A stretch of DNA of 64,000 nt, from assembly GCA_947085045.1 (NCBI GenBank), contig CAMTUU010000002.1, positions 372,001 through 436,000 on the forward strand, read 5' to 3'. The position numbers and the translations under genes are program-made. This document shows positions 25,935 to 34,688 of the stretch, piece by piece (within the stretch, counting starts at the first letter, position 1; the number at the start of each line of letters is the position of its first letter). Under the pieces are notes generated by a model, which worked only from the letters and a program-made list of their open reading frames with translations, searched no databases and was not told where the DNA came from. The stretch comes from Pseudolysinimonas_A sp947085045 (GTDB lineage Bacteria; Actinomycetota; Actinomycetes; Actinomycetales; Microbacteriaceae).

Positions 25935-26786
25935 TTAGTCGGTCGCTGTGACGAGAACTACCGAAGCCGTACTTTCTTCTTCGTCGAAAGGATCAGGTGA
26001 CGAGGTGCGATCCCTCAAGGAAGTGAACGGCCCGCCCGCTTGATCCGTGAACTCGCGGTCTTCGTCCGGTTGACGATCCGCGTATTCAAGGAGGTCTCGA
26101 AGATATTCAGGTGCTTCGTCCGCAGCGATCACTATCGCGCGATCGAAGAACGGTGTTGCGAAAGACATGGCGGTCGCGAGCGAACTCGTCACGGGGACTC
26201 GCGGGCACAACGTGAGGCAACTGAGCGGAGAACAGTGCTCTTCGATCTCGACCCGAGGCACCCGCCACGCCAAGTATGGGCGGATGGATTCGGCTGGGGC
26301 GAAACTGATGCCATTTCGATCTGCGTCCATCACCCCCCTCGGGCAGCCTCTGAGAGGTAGTCCTGCTGACAAGCCGTTGTAGAAGGCGTACGCGGGGCTG
26401 GCGCGTGAAGCCCGTGCGCCATCAACAAGCAAATCGAACTGGCGACCCTGCTTGCTCGAGTGATCGAGCCCTCGGTAAGTGTCGTCGCGGAAGAGTCGCT
26501 TCGCCTGGAGATGTATTCCGCTCAGCTTCCCGTCGAGGGCCTGAAACCAAATAGCGAGATCCGCCCCGTACAGGTGGCTTTCCTGATACTTCGTGAACTC
26601 CTTCACCCGCGTCCTCAGCCCGGCATGTCGAGCCGCTCGCGCGTAGGCGCTCACAAAGTTCTGAGTGAGTGTTTCTTCGTGCGGCTCGAGGCCCAACGAC
26701 CGGTCGGCGACGATTCGCGCGCGCACTTCCGATGACTGCCGATCCAGAAGATGACCAACTTCGAAACGATCAACAAGCTCGCTCAT
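25935..26786 (-). CDS. Orphan protein with PD-(D/E)XK-like pattern, lower GC than neighbours
   Basis: 283 residues from ATG 26786 (GGACGGGA upstream; an in-frame TTG lies 15 bases further up). I do not recognise it firmly. The first half reads EETLTQNFVSAYARAAR, then HLYGADLAIWFQ, then GIHLQAKRLFRDDTYRGLDH and QGRQFDLLVD. The spacing of the Glu, the GAD acidic residue and the QAK lysine fits a PD-(D/E)XK nuclease-like core, and the pattern recalls DUF6615-type proteins. The C-terminal half carries several Cys (CPRG, EEHCSPLSCLTLC). GC content is visibly lower and codon choice less extreme than in gnd or putA, suggesting recent acquisition. It is wedged between gnd and putA with no partner gene. 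Confidence 0.7.
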   Translation of the reverse strand: MSELVDRFEVGHLLDRQSSEVRARIVADRSLGLEPHEETLTQNFVSAYARAARHAGLRTRVKEFTKYQESHLYGADLAIWFQALDGKLSGIHLQAKRLFRDDTYRGLDHSSKQGRQFDLLVDGARASRASPAYAFYNGLSAGLPLRGCPRGVMDADRNGISFAPAESIRPYLAWRVPRVEIEEHCSPLSCLTLCPRVPVTSSLATAMSFATPFFDRAIVIAADEAPEYLRDLLEYADRQPDEDREFTDQAGGPFTSLRDRTSSPDPFDEEESTASVVLVTATD

Positions 26787-26882
26787 CGTCGTCCCGTCCA
26801 ACTACGTGGAATCACGTCTCACAAACTAGCCAGACTTTTGATCACATTTCCAATGGTTACGGGGGCGGTCGTTGGTCGGCAA

Positions 26883-29800
26883 TCAGGCGGTGAGGGGGAC
26901 GGCTTCCACCAGGGTGGTCGGGGTGCCGAAGCGGTGGCCGGTGATCGAGATGGCCTGCTCACGCAGGAACGGGAGCATCTCGACGCGGCCCGCCTCGGTG
27001 ACGGGGCCGTCGTGCACGGCGACGTCGGGGCGACCGCCGATCGCTTCGAGGAAAGTTGCCGCGGGGCCGCCGACGAGACGCACCCGGGCATCGCGCAGAG
27101 TGCGGGCGGAGGCGAGCCAGGCGTCCTGGTCCTCGATGCGCACCGTCGCGCCGGCGGCGCGGAACGCGGCGACCTGCAGGGTCTCATCGCTCGGCACCGA
27201 GACGGTGACGGGGGCGCCGGCGGCCAGGCCGGCGAGCACGACTCGGGCGACCTCGACCGGGGAAGCGAGGTGGTCGGCGCGTACGGTGACCGGCACCGGG
27301 CGGTAGCGGAAGGCATTGCGCTCCGCCTCGAGGTCGCTGACGTCGCGCGAGACGCCGAACTCGGCGGCGAGGGCGCGGGCGTCGCTGCCGGCCGCGCGGC
27401 GCAGGAACGCCTGCTCGCCGGCGGTGAACGTCGCGACGATCGCGTCGAACGCGGCCGGGAGGGTCCCGGAGAACGGCGCGGCCTCCGCCGACCGGAACGA
27501 GCCGAGGCCGAGCAGGTAGTTGGGCCCGCCCGCCTTGGTGCCCGGGCCGACGACCGACTTCTTCCAGCCGCCGAACGGCTGCCGCTGCACGATGGCGCCG
27601 GTGGTGCCGCGGTTGACGTAGAGGTTGCCCGCCTCGACCCGGTCGACCCAGGTCGCGACCTCCCGGGCGTCCAGCGAGTGGATGCCGGCGGTCAGCCCGT
27701 AGTCGACGGCGTTCTGCAGTTCGAGCGCTTCGTCCAGGTCGCGAGCGCGGAGGATGCCGAGCACCGGGCCGAAGTACTCGACGCGGTGGAACTCGGAGCC
27801 GGGCTTCACGCCTGTCTTGATCCCCGGCGTCCAGGTCTTCCCGTCGGCGTCGAGTTTGCGCGGCTCGAGCAGCCAGCTCTCCCCCGGCTCGAGCGTCGTG
27901 AGCGCCTTGAGCAGCTTGCCCTCGGCCGGCTCGATGAGCGGTCCCATCCGCGACGCCGGGTCGGCGGGGTCGCCGACGTGCAGCGAGCCGACGGCATCCA
28001 GCAGCTGGGCGCGGAAGCGCTCCGAGTCGGCGACCGACCCGACGAGGATCGCGAGCGACACCGCCGAGCACTTCTGGCCCGCGTGGCCGAACGCGGAGGC
28101 GGCGACATCCCGGGCGGCGAGGTCGAGGTCGGCGCTCGGAGGGACGACGAGTGCGTTCTTGCCGCTCGTCTCGGCGAGCAGCTTGAGTCCGGGCCGGAAG
28201 CCGCGGAACTGCTCCGCCGTCTCGAAACCGCCGGTGAGGATGACCTGGTCGACGTAGGGATCGGCGATCAGCCGCTCGCCGAGCGACGAGTCGGAGAACT
28301 GGATGAACCGCAGCACCTCGCGCGGCACCCCCGCCTCCCAGAGCGTCTCGGCGAGCACGGCCGCGCTGCGGGCCGAACGGCGCGACGGCTTGAGGATCGT
28401 CGCCGAACCCGAGGCGAGCGACGCGAGGGTCGAGCCGGCCGGGATCGCGACCGGGAAGTTCCACGGCGGGATGACGACCGTGAGGCGGGCCGGCACGAAG
28501 GAGGCGCCGTCGATCCGGTCGAGGTCGAGCGCGCGTTCCGCGTAGTAGTTGGCGAAGTCGATCGCCTCGGAGACCTCGGGATCGGCCTGGTCGAAGGTCT
28601 TGCCGGCCTCGGCCGCCATCACCTCGATGAGGTCGCCGCGACGGCGCTCGAGCAGCATCCCGGCCCGGCGCAGGATCGCCGCACGACCGTTCGCGCCGAG
28701 GTCGGCCCACGGCCCGGCGGCAGCGACCGAGGCCGCCACGAGTTCCGAGAGCGCCGCCGCGTCGGCGATGCCCGAGGCGGCGACGGTGGCAACGCCGAGC
28801 TCGCTCGTCGGCACCCGGCCGAGGATCTCGCGGGCCCAGCCCCGGTTCACCGCGATCGACGAGTCGCTGTCGGGCGAGTTGCGGAACTCGCGCACGACCT
28901 CGTCGAACGGGGCGGTGCGGTCCTGCACGCGGTGCGGCGCCGGTACGTCGTCATCCAGAGCTTCGAGGGAGGCGAGGAATCGGGTGCGCTCGCGCTCGAA
29001 CAGCACGTCGCTGCTCGAGAGTTCGAAGACCGCCGACATGAAGTTCTCCTGGCTCGCGCCCTCCTCGAGGCGGCGCACGAGATAGGCGATCGCGGAGTCG
29101 AAGTCGGCCGCGGCGACGACCGGTGTGTAGAGCAGGAGTCCGCCGACATCCCGGCGCACCACTTCGGCCTGGGCCGGCGCCATGCCGAGCAGCATCTCGA
29201 ACTCGACGCCCGCAGAGACTCCGCGCGAGGAAGCGAGGTGCTTCGCGAACGCGAGGTCGAACAGGTTGTGGCCGGCGACGCCGATGCGCACGTCGTCGAT
29301 GCGGTCGGGGCGCAGCGCGGCGTCGAGCACGCGCTTGTAGTTCGTGTCGCTGTCCTGCTTGGAAGGCCAGGTCGCGAGCGGCCAGTCGTGCAGGTCCGCG
29401 TCGACGCGTTCCATCGGCAGGTTCGCCCCTTTCACGACGCGCACCTTGATGCCCGCGCCCCCGGCGGCCCGCCGACGCGCCGCCCACTCCTGCAGCCTCA
29501 GGTACGCGGCGACGGCGTCGGGCAGATAGGCCTGCAGCACGATGCCGGCTTCGAGGCCGGCGAGACCAGGAGCGTCCAGGAGCGAACAGAAGACCGCGAT
29601 CGTCAGGTCGAGGTCCTTGTACTCCTCCATGTCGAGGTTGATGAACTTCGGCGTACTCGCGGCCGCGGCCTGCTCGAACAGCGGCTGGAGCGCGACGACG
29701 ATGTCGTCGACGGCCTCCTCGAACGCCCACAGCGAGTGCGGGGCGACGGTCGCCGAGACCTTGATCGACACGTAGTCGACATCGTCGCGGGCGAGCAGCG

Positions 29801-30317
29801 CCCGGGTGCCGTCGAGCCGCTTCGCCGCCTCGCGGGCGCCGAGCACGGCCTCGCCGAGGAGGTTGACGTTGGGCCGCATGCCGCGGGCGCGGATTCCGCT
29901 CAGCGCGCGACCGAGACCCGGATCCTTCGCGTCGATCACGAGGTGCGCGACCATCCGGCGCAGCACGGCGCGGGCGATCGGCACGACGACGCCGGGCAGG
30001 ATCGGGGCCGCGAGGCCGCCGAGCCGGATGACGGCACGGAGCGGGAGGGCGAGGAACTTCGGCGGCCGCTTCGCGAGGCGCGCGAGGGTGCGGGCCGCGA
30101 CATGGCGGTCCTCGGGGCGCACGACGCCGTCGACGAACCCGACGGCGAAGTCGAGCCCGACGGGATCCTGCAGCAGTCCGGCGAGGCGCTTCGCCGAGAC
30201 ATCCACCGGGATGGCGGCCGCATCGGCGAGCCAGGTGCGCACCTGGGCGACGACGGCGTCGGCGACCTCCGAAGACGCGGGAACGGACGTGGTGGCGGCG
30301 GTCGGGCGAGGGCTCAC
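26883..30317 (-). CDS. putA: Bifunctional proline dehydrogenase / delta-1-pyrroline-5-carboxylate dehydrogenase
   Basis: 1144 residues, GTG start at 30317. The PRODH barrel is at about residues 90-430 (DDVDYVSIKVSATVAPHSLW, INLDMEEYKDLDLTIAVF, GVSAGVEFEMLLGMA). The aldehyde dehydrogenase domain is at about residues 530-980, with IPPWNFPVAIPAGSTLASL, catalytic Glu in ETSGKNALVV and catalytic Cys in FGHAGQKCSAVSLA. A C-terminal extension of about 150 residues follows. No N-terminal DNA-binding ribbon-helix-helix is seen, so it is not self-regulating. It oxidises proline to glutamate at the membrane, feeding electrons to quinone. A LysR-type gene is divergent. Confidence 0.95.
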   Translation of the reverse strand: MSPRPTAATTSVPASSEVADAVVAQVRTWLADAAAIPVDVSAKRLAGLLQDPVGLDFAVGFVDGVVRPEDRHVAARTLARLAKRPPKFLALPLRAVIRLGGLAAPILPGVVVPIARAVLRRMVAHLVIDAKDPGLGRALSGIRARGMRPNVNLLGEAVLGAREAAKRLDGTRALLARDDVDYVSIKVSATVAPHSLWAFEEAVDDIVVALQPLFEQAAAASTPKFINLDMEEYKDLDLTIAVFCSLLDAPGLAGLEAGIVLQAYLPDAVAAYLRLQEWAARRRAAGGAGIKVRVVKGANLPMERVDADLHDWPLATWPSKQDSDTNYKRVLDAALRPDRIDDVRIGVAGHNLFDLAFAKHLASSRGVSAGVEFEMLLGMAPAQAEVVRRDVGGLLLYTPVVAAADFDSAIAYLVRRLEEGASQENFMSAVFELSSSDVLFERERTRFLASLEALDDDVPAPHRVQDRTAPFDEVVREFRNSPDSDSSIAVNRGWAREILGRVPTSELGVATVAASGIADAAALSELVAASVAAAGPWADLGANGRAAILRRAGMLLERRRGDLIEVMAAEAGKTFDQADPEVSEAIDFANYYAERALDLDRIDGASFVPARLTVVIPPWNFPVAIPAGSTLASLASGSATILKPSRRSARSAAVLAETLWEAGVPREVLRFIQFSDSSLGERLIADPYVDQVILTGGFETAEQFRGFRPGLKLLAETSGKNALVVPPSADLDLAARDVAASAFGHAGQKCSAVSLAILVGSVADSERFRAQLLDAVGSLHVGDPADPASRMGPLIEPAEGKLLKALTTLEPGESWLLEPRKLDADGKTWTPGIKTGVKPGSEFHRVEYFGPVLGILRARDLDEALELQNAVDYGLTAGIHSLDAREVATWVDRVEAGNLYVNRGTTGAIVQRQPFGGWKKSVVGPGTKAGGPNYLLGLGSFRSAEAAPFSGTLPAAFDAIVATFTAGEQAFLRRAAGSDARALAAEFGVSRDVSDLEAERNAFRYRPVPVTVRADHLASPVEVARVVLAGLAAGAPVTVSVPSDETLQVAAFRAAGATVRIEDQDAWLASARTLRDARVRLVGGPAATFLEAIGGRPDVAVHDGPVTEAGRVEMLPFLREQAISITGHRFGTPTTLVEAVPLTA

Positions 30318-30339
30318 GGCGCCAGTATCCGCCGGAGGG

Positions 30340-30371
30340 TCGCGTAAGGTAAATCAACGTTTTCTACGCGA
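30340..30371. promoter_or_regulatory. Inverted repeat in the putA / LysR-type intergenic region
   Basis: TCGCGTA (30340-30346) and TACGCGA (30365-30371) form a perfect inverted repeat with an 18-base AT-richer spacer containing TAAATCAACGTTTT. It lies between the two divergent start codons (30317 and 30404). It is a candidate binding site for the LysR-type protein or overlaps both promoters. Confidence 0.5.
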
Positions 30372-30403
30372 TATCCGTCGCTTCTGCTTAAGGATGGTTC
30401 GGG

Positions 30404-31309
30404 ATGCTCGACGTGCGCCGACTCGCCCTGCTACGCGAGCTCAGCCTCCGCGGCACGATCACCGCCGTCGCCGCCGCGCTCCATCAGACCCCGTCCTCGG
30501 TCTCGCAGCAGCTCGCGCAGTTGGAGAAGGAGGCCGGCGTCCCGCTGCTGCTCAAGTCGGGACGACGATTGCAACTGACGCCCCAGGCGGAACTCCTCGT
30601 CGATTACACCACCGGCATCCTCGAGCAGCTGGAGCGTGCGGATGCCGACCTCGCCGCGTCGCTCAGCAGCGCGTCCGGCATCCTGCGCGTCGCGATCTTC
30701 CAGTCCGTCGCGCTCGCGCTGCTGCCGCGCGCCCTCGACGTGCTCGAGCGCGACCATCCCGGACTCACCGCGATCGTCACCCAGCGCGAACCCGAGACGG
30801 CACTGCACGAGACCTACGCCCGCGACTTCGACCTGGTCATCGCCGAGGAGTACCCCGGGCACGCGGCCCCCCGGCTCGCCGGACTCGACCGGCGGCCGCT
30901 GACGACGGATGCCCTCCGCCTCGCGATCCCGCCCGGCGGCCGGTTCCCCGCCCGCGAGATCGCCGACGTCGCCGACGCGCCCTGGGTGATGGAGCCGCAC
31001 GGCGCCGCGAGCCGGCACTGGGCCGAGCAGGCCTGCCGGCGCGCGGGGTTCGAGCCGAAGGTGCGCTTCGAGACCGCCGACCTCCAGGCGCACGTGCAGC
31101 TGATCCGCACCGGGCACGCCGTGGCCCTGCTGCCCGATCTCATCTGGCAGGGCGCCGCCCCGACGGTCGACCTGCTCGCGCTCGACGGCGATCCGCGCCG
31201 CACCATCTTCACCTCCACCCGCACCACGATCGCCGAGCGGCCGTCGGTCGTCGCGTTCCGCGACGCCCTCGAAGCCGCGGCGGCCGAACTCGACGGCAGC
31301 GGGAGCTGA
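30404..31309 (+). CDS. LysR-family transcriptional regulator, probable putA regulator
   Basis: 301 residues, ATG with AAGGATGG upstream. The winged HTH at residues 5-60 reads LALLRELSLRGTITAVAAAL and HQTPSSVSQQLAQLEKEAGVP. The rest is a periplasmic-binding-like effector domain (ILRVAIFQSVALALLPRAL onwards). It is divergent from putA across 86 bases that contain an inverted repeat, so it probably senses proline or P5C and controls putA. That link is inference from position. It is followed 12 bases later by the end of the convergent chrA gene. Confidence 0.88.
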   Translation: MLDVRRLALLRELSLRGTITAVAAALHQTPSSVSQQLAQLEKEAGVPLLLKSGRRLQLTPQAELLVDYTTGILEQLERADADLAASLSSASGILRVAIFQSVALALLPRALDVLERDHPGLTAIVTQREPETALHETYARDFDLVIAEEYPGHAAPRLAGLDRRPLTTDALRLAIPPGGRFPAREIADVADAPWVMEPHGAASRHWAEQACRRAGFEPKVRFETADLQAHVQLIRTGHAVALLPDLIWQGAAPTVDLLALDGDPRRTIFTSTRTTIAERPSVVAFRDALEAAAAELDGSGS

Positions 31310-31321
31310 TCGCCGGGACCG

Positions 31322-32536
31322 TCAGCCGCCGAGCAGGACCGCGACGATCCCGGAGCCGGCGCCGAGGAGCACCACCGCCCAGGGCGGCGCATTCGCGACG
31401 ACGAGCAGCACGAAGCAGGCCACGGCGAGGGCGAACGTCGCTCCGTCGACGATCGCGGTCGTGAACACGGGGTCGTAGAGCGCCGCCGCGAGGATGCCGA
31501 CCACCGCGGCGCTCCCCCCGCGGATGAACCCCTGCGCGCCCGCGCGGCGCCGGAGGGCGTCCCAGAACGGCAGCACGCCGACGAGGATCAGGAACCCGGG
31601 CAGGAAGATCCCGGCGAGGGCGAGCGCGCCACCCGCCACCCCGCCCGGACCCGGCTCGGCGAGCGCCCCGAGGTAACCGGCGAAGGTGAACAGCGGCCCC
31701 GGCACGGCCTGCGCCGCCGAGTAGCCGGCGAGGAAGGCATCCGGCGTCACCCAGCCGGGCGCGACGACTTCGGCATCGAGCAGCGGCAGCACGACATGGC
31801 CGCCGCCGAAGACGAGGGCACCGGCGCGGGTGAACGCGTCGAACAGGGCGACGGCGGGCGACCGGACGAGAGCGGCGAGAACGGGCAGCCCGGCGAGGAG
31901 GAGGGCGAACAGGCTCAGCGCGACGACGCCCACCCACCGCGGCACCGGGAACCGTATGGGCTCACTGTCCGATTCGACGCCGGTGCGGCACAGCAGCATC
32001 CCCGCCGCGGCGCCGACGAGGATCGCGGCGACCTGTCCGAGAGGGCCGGGCACGACGAGCACGAGCACGAGAGCACCGACCGCGATCAGGGCGCGGCGGA
32101 CGTCGGGCGCGAGAGAGCGCGCCATCCCGAGCACCGCCTGCGCGACGATCGCGACCGCGACGACCAGGAGACCCGCGAGGGCGCCCCGGGCGACCGGTGA
32201 GTCGAGCCAGGAGACCCCGAACGCGAACAGCACGAGCAGCACCGCCGACGGGAGGGTGAAGCCGACGAACGCCGCGAGCGCCCCGAGCGGGCCGGCGCGC
32301 AGCAGGCCGAGCGCGAACCCCACCTGGCTCGACGACGGGCCGGGGAGGAACTGGCTGAGCGCCACCAGCTCGCCGTACCCGCGCTCGTCGATCCAGCGCC
32401 GACGTTCCACGAACTCGGTGCGGAAGTAGCCGAGGTGCGCGATCGGGCCGCCGAACGAGGTGGCTCCGAGCCGGAGGAAGGCCAGGAACACCTCTCCCAC
32501 GCCGCCGCGCCTGCGGTCGGGGGCGTCGGCGGTCAC
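31322..32536 (-). CDS. chrA: Chromate transporter, ChrA family
   Basis: 404 residues, GTG start, 10-12 TM segments in two homologous CHR halves. The N half starts FLRLGATSFGGPIAHLGYFR with the family block SQFLPGPSSSQVGFALGLLR. The C half starts FTRAGALVFGGGHVVLPLL with SAAQAVPGPLFTFAGYLG. CHR proteins export chromate by proton antiport in characterised cases, though many are untested. Monocistronic, convergent with the LysR gene. Confidence 0.92.
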   Translation of the reverse strand: MTADAPDRRRGGVGEVFLAFLRLGATSFGGPIAHLGYFRTEFVERRRWIDERGYGELVALSQFLPGPSSSQVGFALGLLRAGPLGALAAFVGFTLPSAVLLVLFAFGVSWLDSPVARGALAGLLVVAVAIVAQAVLGMARSLAPDVRRALIAVGALVLVLVVPGPLGQVAAILVGAAAGMLLCRTGVESDSEPIRFPVPRWVGVVALSLFALLLAGLPVLAALVRSPAVALFDAFTRAGALVFGGGHVVLPLLDAEVVAPGWVTPDAFLAGYSAAQAVPGPLFTFAGYLGALAEPGPGGVAGGALALAGIFLPGFLILVGVLPFWDALRRRAGAQGFIRGGSAAVVGILAAALYDPVFTTAIVDGATFALAVACFVLLVVANAPPWAVVLLGAGSGIVAVLLGG

Positions 32537-32582
32537 GCGCGCATCGTACCGAGGCCGGGCGAACGGATGATTGAGTAGAGCG

Positions 32583-32909
32583 GTGGCGCACGACGACGAT
32601 CCCCCGGAGCTGCGCGGCTACGTGCCCAGCGAGGGCCGGCCGCTGCGGCATCCGATGACGCTGCGCGTGATGAGGGTGACGATCGTGCTCGGCATTCTCG
32701 GGCTCATCGTGCCGTCCGTCTACGCGACGATCGCGCTGCAGGCCCGCACGGCCGGCCGCATCTGCGCCGGCGCCACCGCGACGACCGACGCCGAGCCGAT
32801 CGTGCGGTTCGAGCTCACCGGGCCGGCCGGCCCGTCGTGGTACTGCTACGCCCGGGAGTTCGGCGGCGACGAGGTGCTGCTCGGATCGATGGGCCTCATC
32901 CCGGGCTGA
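32583..32909 (+). CDS. Small single-TM protein of unknown function
   Basis: 108 residues from GTG 32583. The N-terminus is charged (DDDPPELRGYVPSEGRPLRH), one TM helix follows (VMRVTIVLGILGLIVPSVYATIAL), then a domain of about 55 residues with two Cys (RICAGA and SWYCYARE), perhaps disulfide-bonded outside the cell. No family is recognised. An in-frame TTG 12 bases upstream (within a GATTGAGTAG sequence) is an alternative start. The stop codon lies in the loop of a TCCCGGG/CCCGGGA hairpin. Confidence 0.6.
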   Translation: MAHDDDPPELRGYVPSEGRPLRHPMTLRVMRVTIVLGILGLIVPSVYATIALQARTAGRICAGATATTDAEPIVRFELTGPAGPSWYCYAREFGGDEVLLGSMGLIPG

Positions 32910-32922
32910 GAATCCCCCGGGA
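32899..32922 (+). terminator. Possible hairpin terminator after the single-TM protein gene
   Basis: TCCCGGG (32899-32905) and CCCGGGA (32916-32922) are perfect inverted repeats with a 10-base loop containing the TGA stop of the preceding gene. There is no T-run, so termination efficiency is uncertain. Confidence 0.35.
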
Positions 32923-32976
32923 AGCCCCGAGCATGCCCAGGTTCGCCGGAAGGCCGCGTGTTAGCCTCACCGGCGC

Positions 32977-33636
32977 ATGTCATTCGCTACGAAACCGCCT
33001 TCCGCTCACCTCAACCGTCGCGCCCTCGGTGTGACGGGTGGCTCGATCATCCTCATCGGCTGCCTCGCGATGGCCCCTCTCGCGGCCCCGCCGTCGATCG
33101 CCGAACAGCAGGCTGACTACGCCGCCACGTATGCGCAGAGCTTCGAGCTCGTCTCCGCGCGCAGCGACGCCGCCGCCGCGACCCTCGGGGTCACCGCACG
33201 CGACCCCTACGCCGCGACTCCCGGACCCGAGACCTACATCCAGGGCGGCACCAACTACGACTGGGCGAAGCTCGTGCTGCTGTACGCCGAGTGGCCGGTC
33301 ACCGACGAGAGCGTCACCGTGATCACCCGCTGGATGCGCCAGGAGAACTACGTCGACAGTTGGTTCACGCGCAACAACCCGCTCAACCTGGGCGCCGGCG
33401 GCTACGCCACCAACGGCGACCTCGTCTCGGCCGCCCAGGCGGTCGGCAAGGCGCTGAAGAAGAACGGCGGCTACGCGAACATCGTCGCGGGGTTCGCGAA
33501 CGGCGCACCGTCGGGCGAGATCGAGTACGCGATCTGGTTCTCGCCGTGGTCGACGAGCAAATACGGCAACGGCACCCGCTGGGCCACCTCACCGGTGCCG
33601 GTCGTGCAGGCCCCGGCCTCCGCCTGGGGTCGCTGA
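32977..33636 (+). CDS. Secreted protein with lysozyme/glucosaminidase-like core
   Basis: 219 residues. After a basic N-terminus a hydrophobic segment (GGSIILIGCLAMAPLAAPPS) acts as a signal peptide or anchor. The C-terminal 130 residues contain WMRQENYVDSWFTRNNPLNL, GGYATNGDLVSAAQAVGKAL and EYAIWFSPWSTSKYG. An E-x8-NNPLN pattern of this kind is seen in phage-type lysozyme-like and glucosaminidase-like domains, where the Glu is catalytic, so a cell-wall hydrolase is plausible. Direct family assignment is not certain. Convergent with prs. Confidence 0.75.
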   Translation: MSFATKPPSAHLNRRALGVTGGSIILIGCLAMAPLAAPPSIAEQQADYAATYAQSFELVSARSDAAAATLGVTARDPYAATPGPETYIQGGTNYDWAKLVLLYAEWPVTDESVTVITRWMRQENYVDSWFTRNNPLNLGAGGYATNGDLVSAAQAVGKALKKNGGYANIVAGFANGAPSGEIEYAIWFSPWSTSKYGNGTRWATSPVPVVQAPASAWGR

Positions 33637-33650
33637 GACTTCCTCGGAGA

Positions 33651-33680
33651 AGCTGCCCGGGCGGGATTCCCGGGGGAGCT
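33651..33680. terminator. Hairpin between convergent secreted-protein gene and prs
   Basis: AGCTGCCCGGG (33651-33661) pairs with CCCGGGGGAGCT (33669-33680) apart from one bulge, with a 7-base loop. It lies in the 45-base gap between two convergent genes and could end transcription in both directions. There is no clear T-run on either side. Confidence 0.45.
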
Positions 33681-33681
33681 C

Positions 33682-34659
33682 TCAGGCGGCGCCGTCGAAC
33701 ATCGACGTGACGGATCCGTCGTCGAACACCTCGTGGATCGCGCGCGCGATCAGCGGGGCGATCGGCAGCACCGTGAGCCGGTCCCACCGCTTCCCCTCCG
33801 CGATCGGCAGGGTGTCGGTGACGACGACCGAGTCGATCGACTCGCTCTGCAGGATCTCGGTCGCCGGGTCGGAGAACACCGCGTGGGTCGCCGCGACGAC
33901 GACGGCGGTCGCACCGTTCTTCTTGAGCGCCTCCGCGGCCTTCACGATGGTGCGGCCGGTGTCGATCATGTCGTCGACGATCAGGCAGACGCGGCCCTCG
34001 ACCGGTCCGATGATCTCGTGCACGCTGACCTGGTTGGGCACCAGCGGATCGCGGCGCTTGTGGATGATGGCCAGCGGCGCCCCGAGCTTGTCGCTCCAGA
34101 TGTCGGCGACGCGCACCCGGCCCATGTCGGGCGAGACGACAGTGAGGGTGCCGGCATCCAGCTTCGCGCGGAAGTGCTCGAGCAGGACGGGCATCGCGAA
34201 CAGGTGGTCGACCGGCCCGTCGAAGAAGCCCTGGATCTGCGCGGCGTGCAGGTCGACGCTCATGATGCGGTGGGCGCCAGCGGCGTGGAAGAGGTCGGCG
34301 ACGAGGCGCGCGGAGATCGGTTCGCGACCGCGGCCCTTCTTGTCTTGCCGGCCGTAGGGGTAGAACGGCGCGACGACGGTGATGCGCTTCGCGCTCGCCC
34401 GCTTCGCGGCGTCGATCATGATCAGCTGCTCCATGATCCACTCGTTGATCGGAGCAGTGTGCGACTGGATGACGAAGACGTCGGCGCCGCGGATGCTGTC
34501 GCCGTAACGGGCGTAGATCTCGCCGTTCGCGAAGGTGCGGGCCTCGGTGGGCACCAGCTCGGAGTCGAGCTCCTCGGCGATGTCGAGAGCGAGCTGGGGG
34601 TGGGCCCGGCCGCTCACGATCACGAGTCGTTTCTCACCGGTGATCTTGATGGCCGACAC
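33682..34659 (-). CDS. prs: Ribose-phosphate pyrophosphokinase (PRPP synthetase)
   Basis: 325 residues from GTG 34659 with GAGGAG upstream. Class I features are present: the flexible loop and ATP site YGRQDKKGRGREPISARLVA, the metal site MSVDLHAAQIQGFFD, and the PRPP loop VCLIVDDMIDTGRTI. It makes PRPP from ribose 5-phosphate and ATP for nucleotides, His and Trp. In most actinobacteria it directly follows glmU. Here an FGGY kinase/oxidoreductase/permease operon lies between them, and prs starts 29 bases after that operon ends, so readthrough expression is possible. Confidence 0.97.
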   Translation of the reverse strand: MSAIKITGEKRLVIVSGRAHPQLALDIAEELDSELVPTEARTFANGEIYARYGDSIRGADVFVIQSHTAPINEWIMEQLIMIDAAKRASAKRITVVAPFYPYGRQDKKGRGREPISARLVADLFHAAGAHRIMSVDLHAAQIQGFFDGPVDHLFAMPVLLEHFRAKLDAGTLTVVSPDMGRVRVADIWSDKLGAPLAIIHKRRDPLVPNQVSVHEIIGPVEGRVCLIVDDMIDTGRTIVKAAEALKKNGATAVVVAATHAVFSDPATEILQSESIDSVVVTDTLPIAEGKRWDRLTVLPIAPLIARAIHEVFDDGSVTSMFDGAA

Positions 34660-34688
34660 GCCTAGCTCCTCGCCCTTGGGACTCCAGC

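Noticed and set aside
26751..30347. A very long plus-strand open frame (about 1200 codons) antisense to putA
   Set aside because: Its translation is Arg/Gly/Glu-rich with no domain, and putA on the other strand has full catalytic motifs. It is a by-product of GC-rich third positions.
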